Assembly: GCA_033807775.1 (NCBI GenBank)
Contig: CM066312.1
Coordinates: 32,151,696-32,215,695 of the forward strand
Reading direction: 5' to 3'
Origin: Saussurea involucrata
Lineage: Eukaryota > Streptophyta > Magnoliopsida > Asterales > Asteraceae
DNA length: 64,000 nucleotides
Positions within the stretch are counted from its first letter, which is position 1, and every line of letters begins with the position of its first letter. Shown here in pieces: positions 11,467 to 25,100 of the stretch. The notes below the pieces were generated by a model. That model was not told the DNA's origin. It ran no database searches and saw nothing but the letters and a program-made list of their open reading frames with translations. Made by a program: the position numbers and the translations under genes.

Positions 11467-13161
11467 TGTAACACCCCAAAATAGGGGTTAACAAAAACTT
11501 CCATAAAACAGAAGAGTGGTACACATTGCTAAAGTGAAAGTGTACATAACATCATTACATAACCTTTAATACAATTATTTAGTCAATGTACAACTACTAA
11601 AGAAATACTAGCTTGGTTGCCCAATACTATAGCAATCCAAGATCAAAAGGGTGTTGGGAAGTTCTAATGTCAATCTTCCAATTCTTTAACCTTCCAACAT
11701 CAATCCCGTGCTCACACCCCGTACTAAACCTTCTTGTGTCCGGAACCACTAATATCTGTAACACATAAAACACATAGCAAGTGTTAGGATTTTAAAGCCT
11801 AAGTGAGGTTTACACATAATACATAGATTATAATCATAACATGTAGGAAGAACAATTCGGTACATTCACAAATTGGATTCCATGGAGAAGGTCCATATCG
11901 CTACCTAGTTACATCATAATTGAAGATATACCTTGATTGATACCCCACGGTACAAGGCATAACGCAACGGAAAACCCCACGGTATCCGAAGGTATGAACG
12001 AAATACATTTACCCCACGGTATGTATGATTATATCCTCCAATGCCTACCAGGTGCTCCTCCAATTAAGTGAATACCAAATTGTAAATCCAAATAAGATTC
12101 AAGTATATTAAGCACTTTAACAATGGTCCAACCATTTATCATAGTCCATGCTACTTCCATGTAGTTCACATTCCATAAGAATCCAACAACAAACCACCAT
12201 GTTTACATTTCAAGAATAAATCCATTTTGACCATTAAGCCACCAGTTCATCATTAAGACGCTTATTAAGCCATCATACAAATTTCACATATTGATGATAT
12301 ATATATAAAATCTAACTAAACTCTTACATCAACATTCATCATGTCATGCTAAGTAACCACAATTAATCCATATTAACTCCTTTAAACTCATCTTGTTTCC
12401 ACCTTAACCATTAAGAACAGATAACCCAATCTTTTACCTTAATAACACAAAATCAGGAAAAGAATTGGTAGATAAGTATAAATAAAAACATTTAGTTACA
12501 GATTACTCACCTTTAAATCTTCAATTTGTATAACCTTACTTGAAGACTTGAGCCCTAACTCTCCAAATCAAGATAATATGAAGATTCCAAGCCCTAATTG
12601 ATGTTTAATTGAGTAAGATTCATCTATTTGATACATGAATTGAATTAGAACTAAGAGATGAAATTACCTTAGGTTAGATAAAGGAAGTTCGTCTGGAGCA
12701 GAGCTTATTTTCGATTTTGAGAGTTCTAATTAGAAATGAGAAGTGTAATGACTAAGGGGTGGGTTTAACCCTCTATTTGGCACGTCAGGTAATCGGCGCC
12801 GATCATCCGCGCCGATGCATCGGCGCCACCCCATCGGCGCCAACCTCTGTTTGCCAAAACTCTCAACTTCCACTAATTTAGCCGTAACTTCTTCGTTAGA
12901 ACCCCGATTTTACCCCAGAAAGTACCATTGGCCTCGTATTCACATTACCCATCCATCTAATCCATAAAATCTATTATTCCACTTTATCATCTATTTTCAT
13001 CAATTTTCTTAAGGAATAAACTTACTGATTTCTAACGGAAGTTTTCAATTAACATATAAAAATCACAGAAATTACTTAAGATATAACTCATAATCTATAA
13101 AGTCAAAATATTATGAAATAATAAACTTTCTATTACTTACTAGGATTTCCCGGGTGTTACA
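11467..13161 (-). repeat. Tek-1 3' LTR (1695 bp)
   Basis: Runs from TGTAACACCCC to CGGGTGTTACA. It contains a GC-rich palindromic cluster at 12791-12845, including the perfect 12-mer ATCGGCGCCGAT and the perfect 18-mer GCGCCGATGCATCGGCGC at 12809-12826. The cluster is repeated in the 5' LTR near 19508-19560. Confidence 0.95.
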
Positions 13162-13182
13162 ATTCTCCCCCACTTGAAATAG
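13162..13182 (-). other. Tek-1 polypurine tract
   Basis: The minus strand reads AAGTGGGGGAGAAT directly before the 3' LTR start TGTAACACC. This is the expected position for plus-strand priming. Confidence 0.8.
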
Positions 13183-13204
13183 ATTTCGTCCTCGAAATCT
13201 TAGA

Positions 13205-16200
13205 CTAAGAAAACAATTGTGGGTATCGCCGCTTCATATTTTCTTCCGTCTCCCAGGTGATATTAGCTCCACGGTGATGTTTCCATTGAACTTTAACCAT
13301 ATTGATCTCTTTTCGTCGAGTTCTTTTAGTCAAACGTTCCAAAATAGCTTCAGGTTCTTCTATACAATGCTTGTTCTCCACTCTTACTTCCGACAATGGT
13401 ATCACATTTTCTTCGTTACCAAAACACTTACGCAAATAACAAACATGAAAAGTCGGGTGGATTCCGTTCATTTCTGGAGGTAAGTCTAACTTGTAAGCTT
13501 GCAAACCTACACGTTCCAAAATAGTAAACGGACCAAGGAAGCGAGGACTCAACTTTCCCCTTTTTCCAAATCGGATCAGCCCCTTCCACGGAGATACCTT
13601 TAACATTACACGCTCCCCCACTTGGAATTCAATTGGCTTTCTTTTCTTGTTTGCATAACTCACTTATCGATCTTGGGCCGCTCTCAACCGTTCTCTAATA
13701 ATCTTAACCTTGTCCGCCGTTTCTTGAACAATTTCTGGTCCAGCAAACTGTTTCTCTCCCGCTTCTAACCAACAAGCCGGAGTTCTACACTTTCTCCCAT
13801 AGAGTGCTTCAAAAGGTGCTGCCTTTAAGCTCGAATGGTAACTATTGTTGTAAGCAAACTCTATCAATGGTAAATGCGCGTCCCAATTTCCACCAAATTC
13901 AATTACACAAGCCCTCAACATATCCTCTAGTGTCTGAATGGTCCTTTCACTTTGACCATCTGTCTGCGGATGATAAGCCGTACTCAGATTCAGCCTAGTA
14001 CCAAGTTCCTCTTGTATTGCTTGCCAAAATCGTGACGTGAACCGACTGTCCCTATCAGAAACTATAGACACAGGCACACCATGACGTGAAACCACTTCGT
14101 CAATGTAAAGTTTTGCTAACGAGTCCATTGATGAGGTTTCCCGCATTGCCAAGAAATGCGCACTTTTCGTCAATCGATCTACGATTACCCAAATCGTATT
14201 ATTACCTTTCAAAGTTCTAGGTAACTTCGTCACGAAATCCATTGTGATCTTTTCCCATTTCCACTCGGGTATTTCCAACGGCTGCAATTTACCATAAGGT
14301 AATTGATGTTGAGCTTTTACTTGTGAACAAGTTGTGCATTCTCTCACATAATGCGCCACGTCCAACTTCATAACCGGCCACCAATATTGCAACTTTAGAT
14401 CTCTATACATTTTGGTGCTTCCGGGATGGATAGAGTACTTAGATTTATGAGCTTCATCCATAAGTAGCTTTCTATTCTCACCAATCTTTGGTACCCATAC
14501 TCGTCCATTGAACAATTTAACCCCACGGCTATCTTCGGTTAACAACTGTTTCTGTTTCACCATTACTTCCTCTTTAAGATTTTTCTCCTTCAATGCTTCC
14601 ACTTGCGCGAGTCTTATTCGCTCAATCAAACTTGATACGATATCAATTTTTGCAAAATCTGCTCGTAGACCCTTACCACGTTCCTTCCGGCTTAATGCAT
14701 CAGCAACGACATTAGCTTTACCGGGATGATAAAGCAGTTCACAGTCGTAATCCTTGAGTAGCTCCAACCACCTTCGTTGCCTCATGTTCAACTCTTTTTG
14801 GTCAAAAATGTACTTCAAACTTTTATGATCAGTATACAAAGTACATTTTGTACCATAAAGATAATGCCGCCACAGCTTTAATGCAAAAACTACTGCAGCC
14901 AATTCTAAGTCGTGAGTGGGGTAATTCTTTTCATGCACCTTGAGTTGTCTTGAAGCATAGGCTATTACTTTTCCTCTTTGCTTTAAGACACAACCCAAAC
15001 CCAATTTAGATGCATCACTGTAAACCACAAAATCTTCCGATCCTTCAGGCAAAGATAAGACAGGTGCTTCACACAGTTTCTTTTGAAGGATACGGAAAGC
15101 CTCTTCTTGAGCTTCAGACCAAATAAAGTTCACATTCTTTCGAGTCAAAGCTGTCAAAGGAGATGCGATCTTCGAGAAATCTTGGATAAACCTTCTGTAA
15201 TACCCTGCCAATCCTAAGAAGCTTCGTATTTCACTCGGACTCTTGGGCGGTTCCCATTTCATAACTGCCTCAACCTTCGAAGAATCTACTTTTACTCCAT
15301 CTTGAGTAACCACATGACCCAAAAACTGAATTTCTTGCAACCAAAAATCACACTTAGAAAATTTTGCGTAAATCTTGTCTTTTCGTAATGTCTCCAACAC
15401 CTCTCGGAGATGAAATTCGTGATCCGCTTCATTCTTAGAATACACCAAAATATCATCGATAAAGACAATTACCGATTTGTCAAGATAAGGTCGGCACACC
15501 CGATTCATCATATCCATGAATACCGCCGGTGCATTCGTCAAACCGAATGGCATTACTAGGAATTCGTAATGACCATAACGAGTTCGAAACGCCGTTTTTG
15601 GAATATCACCTTCTTGCACCCTTACTTGATGATAACCCGAACGTAAGTCAATCTTTGAAAAACAGGTCGCTCATTGTAACTGATCAAATAAGTCATCGAT
15701 TCTGGGAAGTGGATATTTGTTCTTCACAGTTACCTTATTCAGCTCTCTATAATCTATACACATACGCATTGAGCCATCTTTCTTCTTTACGAATAAAACT
15801 GGTGCTCCCCACGGTGACGAACTTGGTCGTACAAATCCCTTTTCCAAAAGTTCTTGCAACTGAGCCATCATCTCTTTTACTTCCAACGGAGCCAAACGAT
15901 AAGGAGTCTTAGCAATCGGAGACGCTCCCGGCATCAAGTCTATCCTGAACTCTACTTGACGATCTGGCGGTAAGCCTGGCAATTCTTCAGGAAATACATC
16001 AGGAAATTCACACACTACTTTCACATCCTCCACTTTCTTCTTTACGATCCTAGCATCAATCACATATGCCAAGAATGCCTTACAACCTTTTTGTACACAC
16101 TTCCGCGCTTTCAACATAGTCATAAACGCCATTTCTCCCTTCCTCCGATCCCCATATATAACAATAGGGTTTCCGGCAGAAGATGGTATACGAATTAGTT

Positions 16201-17842
16201 TCTTAGCGCACACTATTTCAGCTTGAAATTCTGCTAACCAATCCATCCCAACTACTACATCAAAATCCCCAATCAGTATTGGCATTATATCTACCGGAAA
16301 GTCTTTCCCTTCTATTTCTAGCGGACAACCCCGCAAAACATCTCTTACCACCACTTTTTCACCATTTGCTAATTCTACTAACAAGGCTTCTTCTAACTGA
16401 CTAACAGGCATATTCAACTTTTGAACAAATGATAATGACACAAATGAATAACTTGCACCAGAATCAAATAAAACACGTGCAGGTACGGAGTTTAGAAGAA
16501 ACGTACCCGACACCACATCCTTTGAACTTCTTGCCTCATCAGTCGACATCTGGAATGCCCTTCCCGTTGCCTTAGGTGGTTCCGACTTGGGTTTTCCCGA
16601 TCCGCCCGTCTTCAACCTTGGGCAATCTCTCTTCATGTGACCCGGCTCGCGGCATTCAAAACAAATTACTCCTTTTATGGGGCAATCTCGCATTAAATGC
16701 CCAACCTTTCCACATTTGTTACAATTTAAAGAACCTTGAAATTGACGAGCGTTACACGGACCCGTATGAGATTTCCTGCACCGAATACACCATCTTGCTT
16801 CATTACGATTCTCTCCACCTTTATTTCCCATGAACGGTCTTTGTTGTCGAACATTTCCTGATGGCCCTTCCCATTTCCTTTTCTCACCCACCAAACCACT
16901 TTCTAACTTTCCTTGAACCATATCGTCTTCTATACGTAAGGATTCTTCAATTTCTTCTTGAATGGTTGAAACCTTGGCATTCCTCAAAGCCGTCTTCATA
17001 GAAGCCGGTAATCCCTTTTGATAAGTCTTTATCTTTGTTTTCTCGTCCGGAGCTAAGTGTTCTACCAAGTTTAATTTCTCTAAAAACAATCTAGAGTATT
17101 CCATAATCGACATGTCTCCTTTCTTCAACCCACGGAATTCGTCTTCAATCTTATCTAGTGCCCGCTCACTGCAATATTTTTCAAGGATTTTCTTTTTGAA
17201 AACTGCCCATGTGAACTTGGCCAATAATGCCGGTGCGATTGATGATCGCGTAAGATTCCACCATGTTAGAGCTTTACCCTTAAGAAGATGAGATGCAAAT
17301 TTAACTTTCTGAGAATCTTCACATTCACTAGCCTCAAAAGACATTTCCACCTCACGAATCCAATTCATACACTTAGTAGGATCCGTAGTTCCTGCAAACT
17401 CGGGAGGTCTACATCCCAAAAACGTCTTGTAAGTGCACCTCCGTTCCTTTCTTCCTTCCCGAATAGTTGTATCCGTTTCAGTATTCAAAGTATTCTCCAA
17501 ATTTCCTTGCCCATTCAAAGCATTTTCTGCCATCGTCTCGCGTTGCCGAACGCTGTTATCTCTGTCATCCAACATCTTCATAATTCGCTCCTGTTGTTGA
17601 GTCATAGCAGATTCCATAGCTCGGAGCATACTATTCCTCAACCGAATTTCAAGCGCGTCTTCTCTCGCTACTGGGTTCGATGGACCAATGTTAAGTCTCG
17701 ATACAATTTCTGCTCCTCCGTCTAAATTACGTGGTCTCGGAGAATGCCTAATGGTTGCTTGAATTCCAGGTTGGTCAGCAGTAGATTCAGATGCTGACTG
17801 ACCATCACGCGGTTGCTGTACTTGACTTCGAGTATTTACCAT
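13205..17842 (-). pseudogene. gag-pol: Tek-1 gag-pol polyprotein with chromodomain, two nonsense codons
   Basis: One frame of 1546 codons from the ATG at 17842 to the TAG at 13205-13207, interrupted only by TGA at 15671-15673 and TAA at 13664-13666. Order: gag with two CCHC knuckles (around residues 374-387 and 394-407), aspartic protease DSGAS (460-464), reverse transcriptase with FIDD (53-56 of the second segment) and RNase H with DASKLGLG (about 203). Integrase follows, with an HHCC finger (WWP...CTTC) and a D-D-35-E triad at D462, D523 and E559 of the second segment. Last is a chromodomain-like end (VKVQWKHHRG...WE) in 13663-13205. The first stop falls at a position that is Gly in related RTs, within the RT palm (before [13 protein letters not shown]). 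The second falls after integrase, before the GPY-like region and chromodomain. All catalytic residues I can see are intact. Chromodomains in this group are known to direct integration to heterochromatin. Confidence 0.95.
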
Positions 17843-18162
17843 TTCAGTCTGTCAGGCACGCGAGAATAGAGTAAGAATTAGACTAATATTGTGCACAATT
17901 ACACTTATCAATTACCATAATAATAGATATCAAGTACACTCACATAACAACATGTTCATAATAGCATTAGCTAGATGAAATTATGAATACGTAATATACA
18001 AGTATTCTTATTACCATCATTATAATTGTTGACCAATGTAATTTCACAATTCCTAACACTCTCCCATCCTATGTTATCTACCCATTCAACAATATTTCAA
18101 TCTTATTGTTCTCAGCTTAAGTCTAGGCATACTATAGTCATACCTAGTTCACTTAAACTAGA

Positions 18163-18174
18163 GCTCTGATACCA
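18163..18174 (-). other. Tek-1 primer binding site (tRNA-iMet)
   Basis: The minus strand reads TGGTATCAGAGC, the complement of the 3' end of plant initiator tRNA-Met, a few bases from the inner end of the 5' LTR. Confidence 0.95.
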
Positions 18175-18177
18175 ACT

Positions 18178-19877
18178 TGTAACACCCCAAAATAGGGGTT
18201 AACAAAAACTTCCATAAAACGGAAGAGTGGTACACATTGCTAAAGTGAAAGTGTACATAACATCATTACATAACCTTTAATACAATTATTTAGTCAATGT
18301 ACAACTACTAAAGAAATACTAGCTTGGTTGCCCAATACTATAGCAATCCAAGATCAAAAGGGTGTTGGGAAGTTCTAATGTCAATCTTCCAATTCTTTAA
18401 CCTTCCAACATCAATCCCGTGCTCACACCCCGTACTAAACCTTCTTGTGTCCGGAACCACTAATATCTGTAACACATAAAACACATAGCAAGTGTTAGGC
18501 TTTTAAATCCTAAGTGAGGTTTACACATAATACATAGATTATAATCATAACATGTAGGAAGAACAATTCGGTACATTCACAAATTGGATTCCATGGAGAA
18601 GGTCCATATCGCTACCTAGTTACATCATAATTGAAGATATACCTTGATTGATACCCCACGGTACAAGGCATAACGCAACGGAAAACCCCACGGTTTCCGA
18701 AGGTATGAACGAAATACATTTACCCCACGGTATGTATGATTATATCCTCCAATGCCTACCAGGTGCTCCTCCAATTAAGTGAATACCAAATTGTAAATCC
18801 AAATAAGATTCAAGTATATTAAGCACTTTAACAATGGTCCAACCATTTATCATAGTCCATGCTACTTCCATGTAGTTCACATTCCATAAGAATCCAACAA
18901 CAAACCACCATGTTTACATTTCAAGAATAAATCCATTTTGACCATTAAGCCACCAGTTCATCATTAAGACGCTTATTAAGCCATCTTACAAATTTCACAT
19001 ATTGATGATATATATATATAAAATCAAACTAAACTCTTACATCAACATTCATCATGTCATGCTAAGTAATAACCACAATTAATCCATATTAACTCCTTTA
19101 AACTCATCTTGTTTCCACCTTAACCATTAAGAACATATAACCCAATCTTTTACCTTAATAACACAAAATCAGGAAAAGAATTGGTAGATAAGTATAAATA
19201 AAAACATTTAGTTACAGATTACTCACCTTTAAATCTTCAATTTGTATAACCTTACTTGAAGACTTGAGCCCTAACTCTCCAAATCAAGATAATATGAAGA
19301 TTCCAAGCCCTAATTGATGTTTAATTGAGTAAGATTCATCTATTTGATACATGAATTGAATTAGAACTAAGAGATGAAATTACCTTAGGTTAGATAAAGG
19401 AAGTTCGTCTGGAGCAGAGCTTATTTTCGATTTTGAGAGTTCTAATTAGAAATGAGAAGTGTAATGACTAAGGGGTGGGTTTAACCCTCTATTTGGCACG
19501 TCAGGTAATCGGCGCCGATCATCCGCGCCGATGCATCGGCGCCACCCCATCGGCGCCAGCCTCTGTTTGCCAAAACTCTCAACTTCCACTAATTTAGCCG
19601 TAACTTCTTCGTTAGAACCCCGATTTTACCCCGGAATGTACCATTGGCCTCGTATTCACATTACCCATCCATCTAATCCATAAAATCTATTATTCCACTT
19701 TATCATCTATTTTCATAAATTTTCTTAAGGAATAAACTTACTGATTTCTAACGGAAGTTATCAATTAACATATAAAAATCACAGAAATTACTTAAGATAT
19801 AACTCATAATCTATAAAGTCAAAATATTATGAAATAATAAACTTTCTATTACTTACTAGGATTTCCCGGGTGTTACA
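18178..19877 (-). repeat. Tek-1 5' LTR (1700 bp)
   Basis: Near-identical to 11467-13161 and containing the same GGCGCC palindrome cluster. It ends TGTTACA at 19877 and is followed by the AAGGG target duplication. Confidence 0.95.
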
Positions 19878-19882
19878 AAGGG

Positions 19883-20803
19883 CATGTTTGATGAGTTGGT
19901 TAAATTGTATCAAGGCTCAGCAGTTGAGGATCAGATGAGGCTCAGCAGTTGAAGAAAACCACTTTTTGAAACTACTCTTGTAAACCATTAAAGAAAACCA
20001 CCACCTTTTTGAAAACAACTTGAGAAACCCCTTGTTTTTTTTCTTTGTCCGGTTTTAATTAGAAACCAAAAGGTACATTTATCCCAAAATCTGGTGGTTA
20101 CTATATATTGTCCAACTTTTAGTACAACCACCTTTTAAAAAAAATTATTTTACTCTTTCCTATCTACCAACTCTTGATTTCTTTTGAGTTTTTTAATCAC
20201 CTATGCAAAAATAATTCACATCAGCCAATTCTCAGGAATATAATATTTTTTTCTATGAAAAATCATCATGGCTCCCAACCCCACACCTTATCACAAATCT
20301 GGAATTATTGTGGGCATACAGATCTCACAGCGAGCACATCAGAGAAATATCACGACCAACTCCCACAAATAAAAAATAAGAAGACAAGAAATTAAAACTA
20401 CTGGAATCAGACAAGACAATTTACAAGGGATGTTTTCAACCCATCACTCGGATTTTCTAAGATGACAAGACGGGGGGTGAAGGCTCATCCTTCGACAAAA
20501 ACCATTTTTTCTGTGTTTATGGTGGTTCAAACTCACTTGCTTCATACTTTGATTTACTTTCATTGGTGGTTGCATTTTATCTAGATTCTCCAATTTTCTC
20601 TCACCCTCAGCAACCATGTTTCAATTGATAGAACAATTTTGCCGATTACCTCTTCTAGTCTCGCTATAGTTCTTTCGATCTCGAGATCAAGAGGTAGAAG
20701 TTCACAGTGTTGTAGCCATGGCATACAACACGAAAAAGTGCTTTGAAACAAGTGACACAAGATCAAATGAAATTCAATATCTCAGGATGTAAAATCGCGC
20801 CAG
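19883..20803 (-). other. Leader region of a tRNA-Asp-primed LTR element
   Basis: About 0.9 kb without a credible gene. On the minus strand it lies just downstream of a tRNA-Asp primer site and its LTR (20804-22191), so it is probably the 5' internal region of that element. It contains a local duplication of GGCTCAGCAGTTGA near 19915 and 19940. Read on the plus strand across the Tek-1 target site, a frame of about 37 codons is open (11421-11461 plus 19883-19948). I do not recognise it. Confidence 0.45.
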
Positions 20804-20821
20804 TCCCCGGCAACGGCGCCA
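20804..20821 (-). other. Primer binding site complementary to tRNA-Asp
   Basis: The plus strand reads TCCCCGGCAACGGCGCCA, exactly the 3' end of plant tRNA-Asp, so the minus strand is the primer site. Athila/Tat-type gypsy elements and their non-autonomous relatives use this kind of site. Confidence 0.85.
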
Positions 20822-20827
20822 AAAACT

Positions 20828-22191
20828 TGGTAGCGGAAAACCATATAGTTCCACACAGTGGGGGCTCAAGTATACACCTCAACTATGATAACTACAAGTA
20901 ATAAACTGGTAAGTATTTACCAAGTATCGTATCCACAGGGATTGAACTACTAAGAATCAGAGAGTTTCACGAACTTCTTGCACAAGTCTCGGTTTGTAAG
21001 AAAAATATCGTTTTGTTGGATGAATAACTTAAAACTAAATTTAACTCTTGAATATTAAAAATGGGTATGGGTGTAAGTTTCCTTGAGATTTACGTAGTAA
21101 CAAATAGTTAGTTGCTTTGTAGCACGAAATGTTTATAAAAGCCCGTCTCTCGAAACGAGGAATTTTATAAACCGGTCCGACAAAGTTTCCATAAAGTGTC
21201 CATTGTTACCGACTCTCGATCTTTCCAATTTAATTAAGTTTGACTCTAAACGTCAAGTTCTACCAATATGGAGGTTTATACCCAAATATATTTGTGATAA
21301 AAATCTCGACCGACGTTTGAACCTTAATAAATTTATACGAAACCCGCCTCTCGACGTGGATATTAAAGACTCTCTCAAATCTGTGTGCATCACTTAAGCC
21401 ATATTTCGAATCCGCCCCTCTCGAAGTCAAGATCTAATATTAACACTTCAAAGTGATCGGCTTATCTGTGTTGAGTTAAGTCCCGACTCAAGTGACCAAT
21501 CTCGGGAGTTAGTAACGATCGCCACACCCAAGTGTTGCCTACTAGTCTCAAGTTTCCTCACACTCACATCCAAGGGGTGCTTAGCTCATGATTAAAATAG
21601 AAGACATAACGAGACTAGAAAAGATTTATTGCATGAAATTAAAACGCTGCCCACAGTAACTCACTGTGGGCAGAGATTACAATTACAAGAAAATAAAAAC
21701 TACATGTCCTTAAGCTTTTAATAAACTTGAAGAATTTCCTAAGTGTAATAATGTAAAGGAAAGATGATAGTTCAGATGATGATATGAATGACCCAAAGCT
21801 TCTTTAAATAGTTCCAAAAAGTGATAAAATCTTTTGGTCAAAAACTTCATTCAAACCCTTGGACAAAAACTAAGCATGCTTCTTTGAGGATTTTCAGGGA
21901 TTGCCGCATGCTTCCAGCCATGATGCAGATCTTATTTTATTATTTCTCTTGCCCAGATTTAAGCTTTGTCCGATGATACCAAGAAGTGAACCGTCTGTGC
22001 CCGCAGTGGGATTCCTTCGTGGTCACAGTGGGATGTTTTCAGCAATTTTCAAGAAAACTAAAATTTTGGTACATTATCAACTCTTTATCAGATTATTGAC
22101 AAAATGAATAGGATAGAAGCAAGTGGGTATAAAAATGAGATAAGTTCCTATAAAAAGAGTAATAAATAACTCTCAAAATCGAGAGTTATCA
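20828..22191 (-). mobile_element. 5' LTR of an Athila/Tat-like or LARD element (1364 bp)
   Basis: On the minus strand it runs from TGATAACTCTCGATTTTGAG to GCTACCA, six bases from the tRNA-Asp primer site. The outer end contains the inverted repeat AACTCTC/GAGAGTT. The phrase CGTATCCACAGGGATTGAAC near the inner end is common in such plant LTRs. The outer end abuts LINE coding sequence exactly at 22192, so the element probably inserted into the LINE. Its 3' half and second LTR are absent. Confidence 0.75.
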
Positions 22192-25100
22192 ATAGAGGCG
22201 AGGAAGGAATGGCTATCTTTGGAGGAAAAAAGATTGGCAATTGCCAAACAAAAGGCCAAGCTAAAATGGATCAAGAACGGCGATGAGAACTCTAAGTTCT
22301 TCCAGGCGGAAATAATAATCCGTCAAAGGAAGAATTCCATCCGTGGTTTAAAAATAGACACTGTTCGGACGGAGGAGCCAAAAAAGATAAAGGAATATGC
22401 ATTTGAATTTTACAAGAAGAAATATGCAAGTCAAGGAGTCGACATTCCAAAGTTGGTGTTGGATCGGACGAAAAAACTATCGTTGGAGGAAGCATCCTTT
22501 CTAGAGAGAAGGATGACGGAAGAGGAAGTGTGGCTCGCAGTGAAAGAATGCAGCAACAACAAATCACTAGGACCGAACGTTTTACGATAGGCTTTCTCAA
22601 GAGGTTTTGGGATATTATAAAAGGTGACTTAATGGATGTAATGGAGTGGTTTTGGGAAAAGGGTTAAATAAGTGAGGGTTGTAATTCCTCCTTTTTACCT
22701 TAATTTCAAAAAGTTCGTGTATGATTAGTTTAAATGAGTATAGACCAATTAGTCTCATAAGGATTCTCTACAAAGTGATCTCCAAAATCTTGGCGGAGAG
22801 AATGAACACGGTTATGGGAAGGGTAATTAGTGTGGAGCAAAGCGCTTTTTTAAAAGGTCGGTCCATTCTTGATGGGATCCTCATAGCAAATGAGATGGTA
22901 GAATTTTTGAGAAAATCAAAGAAGAAAGGATTGATTTTCAAAGTCGATTTCGAGAAGGCCTGCGATATGGTGGAATGGTCCTTCCTCTTGGATGGTTTGA
23001 GAGATATGGGGTTCGGTTCAAAATGGAGTACGTGGATTGAGGCATGTTTAAAGTCGGCAAAAATTTTGGTTTTAGTAAATGGGGCTCCTACAAGCGAATT
23101 TCATATGAAGAGGGGTTTAAAACAAGGGGACCCCCTTGCTCCTTTCCTTTTCTTGGTGGTAGCCGAAAGTCTCCACCTAATGATGAACGAAGCAAAGGCA
23201 AAAAGTTTGTTCGAGGGCATAAAAGTGGGCAAGGATGACACCTTGATTTCCCATCTTCAATATGCGGACGACATCATCTTCTTTGGGGAATGGACGACAC
23301 CGAACCTTAAAAAATCTCATGAGAATCTTGAAGTGCTTTCATACGGTCTCGGGGCTAAAATTGAATTTGAGTAAAAGTAAACTTTATGGAGCGGGCGTCT
23401 CGGAGGATGAAATCCAATCATGGGAGAGAGGCTTGAGATGCAGTAGTGACATGTTGCCATTTATATATCTCGGCCTCCTGGTAGGTTCGTTAATAAGGCA
23501 ACTCTCGGATTGGAAACCGGTGATCGACAAGTTGAAAAACAAATTGGCGGAATGGAAAGCAAAAGTGATATCTTTTGGAGGAAGATGGACGTTGGTATGA
23601 TTGGTACTTAGTAGTGTTTCCTTATACTATTTTTCATTGTTTCGTACCCCGATATGTGTGTTGAAATTGTTGGAAAGTGTGAGATGTAATTTTTTTGGGG
23701 TGGGGGGAAGGGAAGTGGTGAGGAAGAGAGTGGGAGGAGATGTCATGCTTGGGTAAGGTGGGATATGGTGCTGGGTTCCTTGGGGCGGAGAGGGTTACAC
23801 ATTAGAGGGCTAAAAGACGCGAATTAGGGTTGCTTGGTAAATGGTGGTGGAGGTTCCACAATGAAAGTGAGGCATTATGGGTTAAGGTAATAGAAAGCGT
23901 GTATGGTTGGGATGGGGGGGGGGTTGAGAGAAGGTGAACAAAGAGGGTTGGGGGAGATCGGCTTAGGCGAACATAATCAAGGTGGGTAAGGAGATTGACA
24001 AAATAGGTCTCCAATTCTCGGGTTCTTTCAGCAAGCAAGTAGGGGATGGTTCGGACATAAGATTTTGGGAGGATCATTGGGTGGGGAGTGGTAGTCTTAC
24101 GGAGAGGTTCAAAAGATTATTTCATCTTGAAATGGGCAAAAGAGCGTTGGTGTCGGAAAGGGGTGAATATGTTGGTGAGGATTGGGTTTCGTATTGGTGT
24201 TGGAGAAGGGAACCGAGGGGTAGGGAAATAGGTGAGTTGGAGGAGCATCGAAATGTCATAGCGAGCCAAGCTCCTAAAGAAGGTGTTAAGGATTGGGCGT
24301 CATGGGTGCTTGACCCACAAGGTGGGTATACGGTTAAATCTTTTCGGGACATACTAGAGGAGAACTGAACTTTGGTGGATTCAAATACAGCGGAAACGAA
24401 GTGGCTAAAGTCTATCCCGAAGAAAATTTGTATCTTCATGTGGAGGGCAAAACTTGGGAGAATCCCGTCAAGATCGGTCTTGGATAAGATGGGTATTGAC
24501 TTGGATTCCTTGTTATGCCCAAGATGCGGTAAGGAGGTTGAAACGATAGATCATGCGCTCGTCAATTGTGAAGATGTTAAGAATTGGTGGAGGCTCATGG
24601 GAAGATGGTGGAACATCGATGTGGAGTCGGCAAGTACGATACAGGAGATTATTGAGATCGGTAAACAATTGGGTGACAACACAAAAGGTTTGAGGAGATG
24701 GACATCGGTGGCTTGGAGTACTCTGTATCTTGTGTGGGCGAATCGAAACAAAATGGTATTCGATAAGGTTAGTGGCTCTCTTGTGGACCGCTTCCTCGAA
24801 TTCCAGTTAAAATCGTTCGAATGGGTATCAAAAAGAGACAAGGATTTAGCTTTGGAGTGGGTCTCATGGCTCTCGAACCCCATCGGTCGGTGATGCGGGA
24901 CGGTAACAAGTTCGACATAAGGTTGTTGGAGGAAGAGGTGCTGTTTCTCGTCACTGTGAAGGCGCTGGAAAATTCTAGGTGCTGATTCGTGTGGTTGTTC
25001 CCATTCAGCAGTGCCGGAGGAGTTTGCTGGTCGCAAACTGCTTCTAGTTATAATTCTGTTTCATGGTTCTCATGTTTCGACCTAGATTTGTTTATTGCTG

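Larger units (their letters stand above)
11467..19877 (-). mobile_element. Tek-1: near-complete Tekay/Del-like chromovirus (8.4 kb)
   Basis: A full LTR retrotransposon on the minus strand: 5' LTR 18178-19877, tRNA-iMet primer site 18163-18174, gag-pol 17842-13205, polypurine tract, 3' LTR 11467-13161. A perfect 5-bp target duplication AAGGG lies at 11462-11466 and 19878-19882. By eye the LTRs differ at about a dozen positions plus two indels (TA and TAA) that account for the 5-bp length difference. That is under 1 percent divergence and implies recent insertion. It is the youngest and best preserved element in the window. Confidence 0.95.

Noticed and set aside
20801..20821. Possible tRNA-Asp gene
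   Set aside because: Only the last 18 bases of tRNA-Asp are present, next to an LTR terminus. It is a primer binding site, not a gene.
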